The notes under the pieces are model-generated. The model was not told the origin of the DNA. It saw only the letters and a program-made list of their open reading frames with translations, and did not search any database. This document shows, in pieces, positions 1 through 5,088 of a stretch of DNA of 7,049 nt (the stretch's first letter is position 1; the number at the start of each line of letters is the position of its first letter). Source of the DNA: JBFLXN01 sp040755715 [NCBI: Candidatus Edwardsbacteria bacterium] (lineage in GTDB: Bacteria > Edwardsbacteria > AC1 > JBFLXN01); assembly GCA_040755715.1 (NCBI GenBank), contig JBFLXN010000143.1, positions 1-7,049 of the forward strand. The letters run 5' to 3'. A program made the translations under genes and the position numbers.

Positions 1-192
1 AGAACACCTAAGATTAAAATTTTGCCTTTGCCTACTTATAGTCCTTGGCTTAATCCCATTGAACCAGTGTTTGGTGACCTTTACAAAAAAGTTATTGCAG
101 GAAGTAACTTCCGCTGGCCTAAAGATAGGGCTGGTTCTATTCATAAATATTTTTATCATAGAAATTGGCAAACACATAATAGCGACAATTAG
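1..192 (+). CDS. IS630-type DDE transposase, C-terminal fragment (5' end outside window)
   Basis: The first frame is open from base 1 to the TAG at 190-192, giving 63 residues of a protein that begins upstream of the window. It contains LPTYSPWLNPIE followed by PVFGDL. This matches the hallmark LPxYSPxLNPIE block of the DDE_3 domain of IS630/Tc1-type transposases, where the Glu (about residue 21 here, bases 61-63) is the third catalytic acidic residue that binds metal during strand cutting and joining. The rest is a short basic and aromatic tail, which is normal for the family's C-terminus. The catalytic DDE core upstream cannot be seen, so I cannot say whether the element is intact. No clear terminal inverted repeat or TA target duplication could be assigned after the stop. 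A broken gene follows directly, as would be expected beside an insertion site. Confidence 0.85.
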   Translation, partial: RTPKIKILPLPTYSPWLNPIEPVFGDLYKKVIAGSNFRWPKDRAGSIHKYFYHRNWQTHNSDN

Positions 193-226
193 TTAACAAA
201 GCATATGGGATTTCAAAGCACATGCT

Positions 227-564
227 ATGAATACAAGCAGTCACCAGATTATTGTCAATGATAGTGAAGCAACAGCAAATGGGATTAAAGATTATGGAGA
301 AGTTGGTTTAATTCTTGCTCTCGGGAAGGTTTTATATAACGATGAAGATAGAACATTCCAAAAGTGGCATGAATCGCTGAAAGGCGGAAAATCAAAATAT
401 GAAATAGAGAGAATAAAAAGGGGTGCTTGGTCGATGATACTTTAGTTAAATGCGGTTCATTCCAAAGAGATTTTAGAAATGCTGGCGGACAACCAAGAAG
501 AGAAAAAGTATTGTTAGATCTTGAAAAAATTGATGAAGAATTGGTTTATTTTATTGAATTCTAA
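227..564 (+). pseudogene. Unrecognised small gene split between two frames
   Basis: An ATG at 227 opens 72 codons (stop at 443-445). A second frame, open from 403, continues in coding-like style to a TAA at 562-564, with FQRDFRNAGGQPRREK and a Glu/Leu-rich tail. Joining them near 415-422 would give one protein of about 112 residues. The two frames differ by one base, and the junction lies in a run of five A then four G (416-424 region). That fits an indel or sequencing error in a homopolymer. A programmed -1 shift at A AAA AGG (415-421) is possible but unsupported. I do not recognise the family. There is no good ribosome binding site before 227, and the gene lies just after a transposase end, so it is more likely a decaying remnant than an active gene. 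Confidence 0.4.
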
Positions 565-580
565 ACAACAGCGTATGGTA

Positions 581-647
581 GCAGATAAAAGGCTTCGGTG
601 CTTCGCACCTCCGCCCCAAATTGCCTTTGGCAACTTCTTTTATCCGC
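581..647. repeat. Cloverleaf-like palindromic element with two internal hairpins
   Basis: The outer arms GCAGATAAAAG (581-591) and CTTTTATCCGC (637-647) are complementary at 10 of 11 positions. Between them lie two perfect small hairpins with 3-base loops: GGTGC/GCACC (597-601 with 605-609) and TTGCC/GGCAA (621-625 with 629-633). The whole can fold as a three-way junction in DNA or RNA on either strand. There is no T tract after it, so it does not look like a terminator. It may be a small mobile palindromic element, but its copy number cannot be judged from one copy. Confidence 0.7.
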
Positions 648-672
648 GTTAAGTGAAATACCTAGGTCCCCC

Positions 673-701
673 TTGACGGTAAAATTAAAATAAAAATATG
701 T
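673..701 (+). promoter_or_regulatory. Weak sigma-70-like promoter candidate before the lipoprotein gene
   Basis: TTGACG (673-678) is a good -35 match. A 17-base A/T-rich spacer follows, then ATATGT (696-701; TATGTC with an 18-base spacer), which is a poor -10. It lies about 90 bases before the ATG at 791. The -10 is weak and the surrounding DNA is AT-rich, so chance is a real possibility. Confidence 0.25.
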
Positions 702-714
702 CGTGGGTAACGCT

Positions 715-804
715 ATGAGAGATAAAAACATTCTTACGAAGATAACAGGCATCCTTAAAGAATATGAGAAGGAAAAAATAGGAAGTAAAGATGAAACTCA
801 TTGA
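715..804 (+). CDS. Doubtful 29-codon ORF, possible gene remnant
   Basis: An ATG at 715 opens 29 codons to a TGA at 802-804, overlapping the next start by 14 bases. The peptide, beginning MRDKNILTKITGILKEYEKE, is lysine- and glutamate-rich and resembles the first helix of a larger protein, but it is too short to assign. Only a weak purine run (GTGGG, 703-707) precedes it. It may be a leader peptide, a remnant of a gene cut off by repeat insertion, or chance. Confidence 0.2.
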   Translation: MRDKNILTKITGILKEYEKEKIGSKDETH

Positions 805-2512
805 AGAAAACAAATCAGGAAGCGATAGACACCGAAAGTCAAAACGGAACACCCTCAGTTATAAAAAGTTAGGAAACTTTCTTAACCCATTCCTTTACCT
901 CGTTAGAACTTGGATGTTCTCCAAAAAAGACTTCTCAGGTTTTCGTTTCCCGTCTTCGGTCTACCGTTCCTTATTTATTGCCTCCTGCTTCTTGCCTCTT
1001 GCTTCTTGCCTCTTTTCCGGTTGTGCCTATTTTAATACATTCTACAATGCCAAGCAAGATTATAAGCAAGCAGTCAAGCTCAGAGCTAATTTGCCTGACA
1101 CTACTAAAGCTTCAGCCTCGGAGTCTTCCCTTTATGATAAAGCCATAGACCGCTTTGCCCGAGTGGTGAAGAACCATCCTACCAGTCGTTGGACTGATGA
1201 TGCCGTTTTCTACCTCGGAAACTGCTATTACTACAAAGGAGAAGATGAGAAAGCACTGCGCAAATATGATGAGATTGTTATTTACTATCCCAGAAGTAAA
1301 CATTTTTATACCTCGCTTTTGATGACCGCAAAGGTTTATTGGAGACGTAGAGATTACGCTACCGCTTTGGGCAAATTGAATTCTTTATTAGATAGAAATC
1401 CGCCTAAAAAGATTGCGGCTGAAGCACAATTTCTCATAGGTGAAATTTTAGTTAAATTAGAGGATTACTCAAAAGCCTTAAAATCATACCAAACACTCCT
1501 AAAGAAATATCCAAAATCTGTCTGGAGACAAAGTGCTCACTTCCACTGTGCCGAATTGTTAGTTTCATTAAAAGATTACCAATCTGCCAGAGATGAGCTA
1601 CAAAGATTATTAGCCACTAAGCCAGAAAAAGAGATTAATTTTTCAGCAACATTACTATGGGGAACCTGTGAAGAGAACCTTGGCCGAATAAGTGAAGCAC
1701 AAAAGATTTATAAAAAAGCTCTGCGTAAAGAAAGAGAACCTATTCGCCAGGCAAAACTGAAATGGCATATTGCTTCTACTTATTTACTTTTAGGAAACGA
1801 TGAGCAAGCTTTGAAAGACTTTGAAGAGATTATTAAAAAATACCCCAAAACAGAAGCATCAGGTTTGGCTTTATTAAAGGAAGCAGAGTTCTACGAAAAA
1901 AATGGTGAACTCTCAAAAGCTCTGGAGTTTTATAATAAAGTAAGGGAAGAGTTGCCTTCATCCAAGGTAGCGGAAGAGGCCACCCGCAAGGCGAGCGCTC
2001 TGGCTACGCTGGAACAATACCGAAAGAATTTGATTGGAGAAGCGAGCGAAGAATTAGCCAAATCACAATTTCTTTTAGCCGAACTTTACCTTTTTCAATT
2101 AAATGCAGTTGACTCAGCATTAACGACTTATGGCCAGGTGGCTCAAAACTATCCTAAAAGTTATCTTGCCCCAAAATCCTGCTATGCCATCGCCTGGATT
2201 TATCAGCACATTAAGAAAGACACTCTTGAGACAAAAGTTCACTATGAAAAATTGATAGCTGATTATCCAAACACAAAATATGCTGATGCCGCCAGAGCAT
2301 TCTTAGGATTACCTATTCTACCACATCCTCTGGAATTTGAAGAACCTGAAAAAGTAACCGTAATCGCTAAAGATACTACGAGTGCGGTTAAGGATACTAC
2401 AAAAACTACTTCAGATACAACTTCAGTTAAACCCAGTTTCCCAAAAGAGGAAGTACCTCTACCTGGCTTACCTCGTGAAGAAAAGGAATCTCCCTTTGAT
2501 GGACTTCGTTAG
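791..2512 (+). CDS. TPR-repeat outer-membrane-type lipoprotein
   Basis: This is a 573-residue predicted lipoprotein. Residues 61-75 form a hydrophobic stretch, followed by the lipobox F-S-G-C with lipidation at Cys78. The mature protein begins CAYFNTFYNAK, a motif I associate with TPR lipoproteins of several candidate phyla. Residues from about 113 to 515 are successive TPR-like helical pairs (for example YLGNCYYYKGEDEKALRKYDEIV and KALKSYQTLLKKYP), similar to the BamD/YfiO and tol-pal YbgF type, so a scaffold role in envelope assembly is inferred. The tail has a Thr-rich repeat (527-547). The ATG at 791 has AGGAAG (780-785) in front, but it leaves a 60-residue n-region, far too long for a signal peptide. 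Met42 (base 914) would give a more normal 36-residue leader but has no clear ribosome binding site. Much of residues 35-77 derives from repeat DNA. The gene overlaps pyrK by 14 bases. Confidence 0.8.
   Translation: MKLIEENKSGSDRHRKSKRNTLSYKKLGNFLNPFLYLVRTWMFSKKDFSGFRFPSSVYRSLFIASCFLPLASCLFSGCAYFNTFYNAKQDYKQAVKLRANLPDTTKASASESSLYDKAIDRFARVVKNHPTSRWTDDAVFYLGNCYYYKGEDEKALRKYDEIVIYYPRSKHFYTSLLMTAKVYWRRRDYATALGKLNSLLDRNPPKKIAAEAQFLIGEILVKLEDYSKALKSYQTLLKKYPKSVWRQSAHFHCAELLVSLKDYQSARDELQRLLATKPEKEINFSATLLWGTCEENLGRISEAQKIYKKALRKEREPIRQAKLKWHIASTYLLLGNDEQALKDFEEIIKKYPKTEASGLALLKEAEFYEKNGELSKALEFYNKVREELPSSKVAEEATRKASALATLEQYRKNLIGEASEELAKSQFLLAELYLFQLNAVDSALTTYGQVAQNYPKSYLAPKSCYAIAWIYQHIKKDTLETKVHYEKLIADYPNTKYADAARAFLGLPILPHPLEFEEPEKVTVIAKDTTSAVKDTTKTTSDTTSVKPSFPKEEVPLPGLPREEKESPFDGLR
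897..908. repeat. Solo copy of the ACCYCGTTAGAA repeat end inside the lipoprotein gene
   Basis: ACCTCGTTAGAA differs at one base from ACCCCGTTAGAA (3470-3481), whose inverse TTCTAACGGGGT is at 3566-3577. It lies about 35 bases before a heptamer array, as the copy at 3566-3577 lies about 30 bases before another. No inverted partner is visible nearby; GTTAGGAAA and TTTCTTAAC just upstream (869-887) form a separate small inverted repeat. A relic of the same element is inferred. Confidence 0.45.
944..1020. repeat. Heptamer array A, inside the lipoprotein signal-peptide region
   Basis: Eleven consecutive 7-base units are in strict phase. The first four resemble CGTYTYC and one diverged T/A unit follows. 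Units six to ten alternate between TGCCTCY and TGCTTCT, so the 14-mer TGCTTCTTGCCTCT occurs twice exactly (986-999 and 1000-1013). The array encodes the hydrophobic segment of the signal peptide, including the near-repeat ASCFLPL / ASCLFSG, and ends in the lipobox codons just before Cys78. Confidence 0.8.
2369..2431 (+). repeat. Three 21-base units encoding 7-residue Thr-rich repeats
   Basis: Three in-frame units of 21 bases encode KDTTSAV, KDTTKTT and a diverged third unit with the SDTT core (residues 527-547 of the lipoprotein). The period equals three heptamers, but the bases show no internal 7-base periodicity, so it may simply be a peptide-level repeat in a disordered tail. Confidence 0.55.
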
Positions 2513-3362
2513 AGTTTCAATAATTTTTAATCTGAGAATAGCAGAATCAATCTATCTACTGCGATTATTTCTAAAAGATAAAATGACGGTATCTATTCCA
2601 GGACAATTTGTCCATTTGAGAGTAGGGGCGTTTGACCAAACGCCCTTACCCAGTTATGACCTTTTGTTGCGACGTCCGTTCAGCATCCATCAGCATCAGG
2701 GAAGAACTCTTGAAATTCTTTACAAAGTCGTAGGGAGAGGAACAGAAATCCTTTCAAAGAAACTTCCTCACGAAGAATTAGATTTATTAGGACCGTTGGG
2801 TCAAGGGTTTTTTCTACCCCCCACAGGAGAGGAAATGAAGTGGGAGGGTGAACCACTTATTGTTGCTGGTGGAATGGGTATCGCTCCTCTTTTGTTCTTG
2901 GCTAAGAGAATTAAAAGTGCTTCACCTCTTGTTTTAATTGGCGCAAAGACTAAAAAAAATATTTTTGGCGAAAATGAATTTAAAAAAATGGGTATAAAAA
3001 CCTTGGTAGCTACAGAAGATGGAAGTAGAGGGTTTAAGGGGATGGTCACAGAATTGCTTAAGAAGTATCTATCAACTATTAACTATAAACTATTAACTAT
3101 TATTTACACCTGTGGCCCTTGGGAGATGCTAAGAAAAATCGCCGCTATTTCCGCCGAATGGAAGATTCCGTGCCAGGTTTCTCTGGAAGGACAAATGGCC
3201 TGTGGTGTGGGGGCCTGTCAAGGATGTGTGATAAAATGTTGGAGAGCTGCCGACTTTACCTCAGAGAAGAGCAAAGCGGACAGGAAAGAAGGAGAAATAG
3301 TCTATAAACGAATTTGTTGTGATGGTCCTGTGTTCAATAGTAAGCAAGTGGTTTGGCAGTAG
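2499..3362 (+). CDS. pyrK: Dihydroorotate dehydrogenase B, electron-transfer subunit
   Basis: PyrK passes electrons from the PyrD flavin (dihydroorotate to orotate, pyrimidine synthesis) through a [2Fe-2S] cluster and FAD to NAD+. The 287-residue protein has the family's domain order: a flavin-binding barrel with RRPFSI (59-63), the nucleotide-binding AGGMGIAPLL (123-132), YTCGPWEML (203-211), and the C-terminal cluster site MACGVGACQGC with Cys235, Cys240 and Cys243. The fourth ligand is Cys273 or Cys274 in RICCDGPVF. The ATG at 2499 overlaps the lipoprotein stop and has AGGAA upstream; the frame is open further back, but that part overlaps the lipoprotein and does not resemble PyrK. The protein is longer than family members I recall in three loops: residues 42-51 (a palindrome), 191-201 (a heptamer array) and between Cys243 and Cys273. 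No pyrD is adjacent. A related ferredoxin-NADP reductase (NfnA-like) role is possible, but the cysteine region fits PyrK better. Confidence 0.9.
   Translation: MDFVRVSIIFNLRIAESIYLLRLFLKDKMTVSIPGQFVHLRVGAFDQTPLPSYDLLLRRPFSIHQHQGRTLEILYKVVGRGTEILSKKLPHEELDLLGPLGQGFFLPPTGEEMKWEGEPLIVAGGMGIAPLLFLAKRIKSASPLVLIGAKTKKNIFGENEFKKMGIKTLVATEDGSRGFKGMVTELLKKYLSTINYKLLTIIYTCGPWEMLRKIAAISAEWKIPCQVSLEGQMACGVGACQGCVIKCWRAADFTSEKSKADRKEGEIVYKRICCDGPVFNSKQVVWQ
2622..2649. repeat. In-frame 28-base palindrome within pyrK
   Basis: The arms GTAGGGGCGTTTGA (2622-2635) and CCAAACGCCCTTAC (2636-2649) are near-perfect inverted copies. The inner 9-base stem GGGCGTTTG/CAAACGCCC is exact around an AC centre. It encodes residues 42-51 of PyrK (VGAFDQTPLP), in the loop before LLRRPFSI, where this protein is several residues longer than the PyrKs I recall. 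Its GC-rich G/C arms contrast with the AT-rich gene. Confidence 0.75.
3069..3103. repeat. Heptamer array B, inside pyrK
   Basis: Five perfect-phase 7-base units with consensus CTATTAA: units two and four are identical and the others differ by one or two bases. The array encodes residues 191-201 of PyrK (LSTINYKLLTI), immediately before the strand leading into YTCGPWEM. The reading frame is kept because 35 bases plus flanks contain no stop in frame. Confidence 0.85.
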
Positions 3363-3395
3363 AAATTAAGCTGTAATGAGGCTTATCTTGCCGTA

Positions 3396-3450
3396 TCGGA
3401 ATTTCAATCCGACCTGTCCGTTGGGCAAAGAAGCAGAGCAGACGGTCAGG
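3396..3450. repeat. Two adjacent hairpins after pyrK
   Basis: TCGGA/TCCGA (3396-3400 with 3408-3412) encloses a 7-base loop. Directly after it, CCTGTCCGT (3413-3421) pairs with ACGGTCAGG (3442-3450) with one mismatch and an 18-20 base loop. Neither is followed by a T tract, so neither looks like an intrinsic terminator. They are probably part of the dispersed repeat block between pyrK and truA. Confidence 0.5.
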
Positions 3451-3466
3451 ATACTGATTTCAGCGA

Positions 3467-3580
3467 TTCACCCCGTTAGAAAACTAAAATAATGGCACAA
3501 ACTTCGCTCAGTTTATTGACGAACTTTTGGGATAAACTACGTCTAAAAACTCTAAAAAGGTATCTTTCTAACGGGGTAAA
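3467..3580. mobile_element. MITE-like element with terminal inverted repeats
   Basis: ACCCCGTTAGAAA (3470-3482) and TTTCTAACGGGGT (3565-3577) are exact 13-base inverted copies. Extending outward to 3467 and 3580 gives 15 of 16 complementary positions. The interior, about 82 bases, is AT-rich and non-coding, with a small inverted pair AGTTTAT/ATAAACT (3510-3516 with 3532-3538). Size, terminal repeats and lack of coding fit a non-autonomous mobile or repetitive element. No convincing target-site duplication is seen, and no transposase with matching ends is known from this window. Confidence 0.65.
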
Positions 3581-3606
3581 AAGAACGATGAGAGCGATAC
3601 GAAAAC

Positions 3607-3690
3607 ATCGCTTTTCGCTATCCGCTTTCCGCTATGCGCATATTGTTTAGCGGTAAGCGGTTGACGGATAGGGATTAGTGATTTTATCGC
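3607..3690. repeat. Heptamer array C, self-complementary, before truA
   Basis: Twelve 7-base units in one phase. The left units resemble TCCGCTA/TCCGCTT and the right ones AGCGGTA/AGCGGTT, so the right half is roughly the reverse complement of the left. CTATCCGCTTTCCGCTA (3618-3634) pairs with 3648-3660 (12 of 13) and 3668-3671 (4 of 4) once one unit, TTGACGG (3661-3667), is looped out. It lies 34 bases before the truA start. TTGACG (3661-3666) with TTATCG 17 bases on could act as a weak promoter. Confidence 0.8.
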
Positions 3691-3712
3691 CGTAATCAAA
3701 CCCGAACGAAGT

Positions 3713-3717
3713 GAGGA
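3713..3717 (+). promoter_or_regulatory. Ribosome binding site fixing the GTG start of truA
   Basis: GAGGA lies 7 bases before GTG at 3725. There is no in-frame ATG near the conserved N-terminus (RNIKLIIEYDGT), so this site supports GTG as the start. Confidence 0.75.
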
Positions 3718-3724
3718 ATATCTT

Positions 3725-4453
3725 GTGCGGAATATTAAGTTAATAATTGAATACGACGGAACCAATTTTGCTGGCTGGCAGATTCAACCACATCACAGAA
3801 CTGTTCAAGGAACAATAGAAGAATCTATTTTTCAATTACTTAATGAAAAGGTTACGCTGATTGGGGCGAGCCGCACCGATAGTGGTGCTCATGCTCTTGG
3901 CCAAGTAGCTAATTTCAAGACAAATAAAAAACTTAAAATAGAGTCTATCAAAAATGGGTTGAATGCTTTTTTGCCGTCTGAGATTTTTGTTCATCAAATA
4001 GAAGAAGTGCCACTGGATTTTCACTCTAGATTTTCCGCAAAATCTCGGGTTTATCAATATCGGATTCTATTTCATCCTTCTCCTTTAGACCAAAGATATA
4101 CAGCAGTTATCACTTATCCCTTAGATTTAAGAAAGATACAGTCCGCCTCCAAATTTCTGATTGGTGAGCATGATTTTACTTCCTTTTCTGTAGCAAAGAT
4201 AGATACAGAAGGACGGAAATGTAAAATTTTTAAATTGAAGTGGAAAAAGGGACAAGATGAGTTGGTATTAGAAATTAAAGCTAACCGTTTTTTGCAAGGA
4301 ATGATTCGCACTATTGTTGGCACAATGATTGAAGTGGGTAGAGGGAAAATAGCAGCTAACAAAGTCAAAAAAATTCTAAAAGCTAAAGATCGCCGCTCTG
4401 CTGGTCCGACCGCCCCACCGCAAGGGTTGTGCTTGGTAAAAATAGAATACTAA
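3725..4453 (+). CDS. truA: tRNA pseudouridine(38-40) synthase TruA
   Basis: TruA isomerises uridines 38-40 in the anticodon arm of many tRNAs to pseudouridine in the cytoplasm. The 242-residue length is normal for the family. The N-terminus IIEYDGTNFAGWQIQP (8-22) is typical. RTDSGAHA (50-57) carries the catalytic Asp52; the family form is usually RTDAGVHA, so the Ser and Ala are mild variants. QYRILFHP, the RNA-binding strand region FLQGMIRTIVGTMIEVG and the C-terminal AGPTAPPQGLCLVKIEY are all present. It starts at GTG behind a GAGGA site. It stands 362 bases after pyrK, beyond a repeat block, so it probably has its own promoter. It is followed at about 100 bases by the JAMM gene, again across a repeat array. 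Confidence 0.95.
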   Translation: MRNIKLIIEYDGTNFAGWQIQPHHRTVQGTIEESIFQLLNEKVTLIGASRTDSGAHALGQVANFKTNKKLKIESIKNGLNAFLPSEIFVHQIEEVPLDFHSRFSAKSRVYQYRILFHPSPLDQRYTAVITYPLDLRKIQSASKFLIGEHDFTSFSVAKIDTEGRKCKIFKLKWKKGQDELVLEIKANRFLQGMIRTIVGTMIEVGRGKIAANKVKKILKAKDRRSAGPTAPPQGLCLVKIEY

Positions 4454-4467
4454 CTATAATGCAAATT

Positions 4468-4549
4468 CCAATAACCAATAATCAAACACGCGCCCCATTT
4501 GGTTATTGGTTATTATTTGGTTATTGAGTAATTGGTTATTGATTATTGG
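4468..4549. repeat. Heptamer-type inverted array D between truA and the JAMM gene
   Basis: The left part has two exact CCAATAA units (4468-4481). The right part holds several TTATTGG-type units with some 4-base phase slips. CCAATAACCAA (4468-4478) pairs perfectly with TTGGTTATTGG (4499-4509). The longer left arm 4468-4485 also pairs with 4532-4549 at 16 of 18 positions, so alternative hairpins compete. The GC-rich centre CACGCGCCCC is unlike its surroundings. The array ends 8 bases before the ATG at 4558 and leaves no room for a Shine-Dalgarno site. Confidence 0.8.
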
Positions 4550-4557
4550 TCCTTATT

Positions 4558-5079
4558 ATGCAAGTCTATATTTCTGAATCTGCTTTTTGGGGACTTTTGG
4601 TCTCAGCCATTGAAGTTTACAAAAAGGAATGTTACGGAATTCTTTTAGGGCACTGCGACCAAAATATGTTCATTGTTGACCATGCAGTAGCTTGCCAAAA
4701 GGCAGAAAGACATTCTACTTGGGTAAAGGCTAGGGAAAAGTCTTACCAAAAAATTGTTCATTTTTTTGAGAATTTACCAAATCTTTATATCATTGGTGAT
4801 TTTCATTCTCACCCGACAACTGAGGCATATCTTAGCGAAGATGATGTTGCCAGTATGTCTTTAAAGGAAATTTACATCCTCATTGAAATCAGAGATAAAG
4901 CCAAAGATAAATGGTGGAGTTATAATGAAGATGGGACTATTTCGGGGACAACCGATAGCTGGTTTATCAAATTGGTTGCTTATTATATTGACCCTGAAAC
5001 TGAAAGACCCAAGATAGCTGATTTGGTTTGTCCTTTTGCTATTGGGTTTGACATTAAAGAAAGAAAAATGGAGAGTTGA
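4558..5079 (+). CDS. JAMM/MPN-domain (Mov34-type) metalloprotease-like protein
   Basis: A 173-residue single-domain protein with the complete JAMM zinc site. Glu24 lies in KKECYGILLG, and GDFHSHP followed by SEDD gives H83-x-H85-x7-S93-x2-D96. In this family the two His and the Asp bind zinc, and the Glu and Ser act in catalysis on isopeptide or peptide bonds. Bacterial members often trim ubiquitin-like or sulfur-carrier proteins, but no such partner gene is visible, so the substrate is unknown. No signal peptide or membrane segment is seen, so it should be cytoplasmic. I chose the ATG at 4558; an in-frame TTG at 4546 lies inside the repeat array. Neither has a Shine-Dalgarno site because the array abuts the start. 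It ends 9 bases before prfA and probably shares its transcript. Confidence 0.85.
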   Translation: MQVYISESAFWGLLVSAIEVYKKECYGILLGHCDQNMFIVDHAVACQKAERHSTWVKAREKSYQKIVHFFENLPNLYIIGDFHSHPTTEAYLSEDDVASMSLKEIYILIEIRDKAKDKWWSYNEDGTISGTTDSWFIKLVAYYIDPETERPKIADLVCPFAIGFDIKERKMES

Positions 5080-5088
5080 GGGACTCCA

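Noticed and set aside
561-752. Reverse-strand ORF over the cloverleaf palindrome
   Set aside because: Its sequence is explained by the palindrome and AT-rich spacer, with no domain and no ribosome binding site.
2382-2498. Extended N-terminus of PyrK from the upstream ATG at 2382
   Set aside because: The extra 39 residues overlap the lipoprotein's coding end in another frame and do not resemble PyrK, whereas ATG 2499 fits the family start.
3396-3450. Hairpins after pyrK as a rho-independent terminator
   Set aside because: Neither stem is followed by a run of T; the second stem has a large loop and a mismatch.
3467-3690. CRISPR array
   Set aside because: Repeats are 7-base or inverted rather than direct 24-40 base repeats with unique spacers, and no cas gene is present.
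3568-3765. Reverse-strand ORF across the repeat block before truA
   Set aside because: It consists of heptamer array, inverted-repeat end and truA antisense; there is no protein motif.
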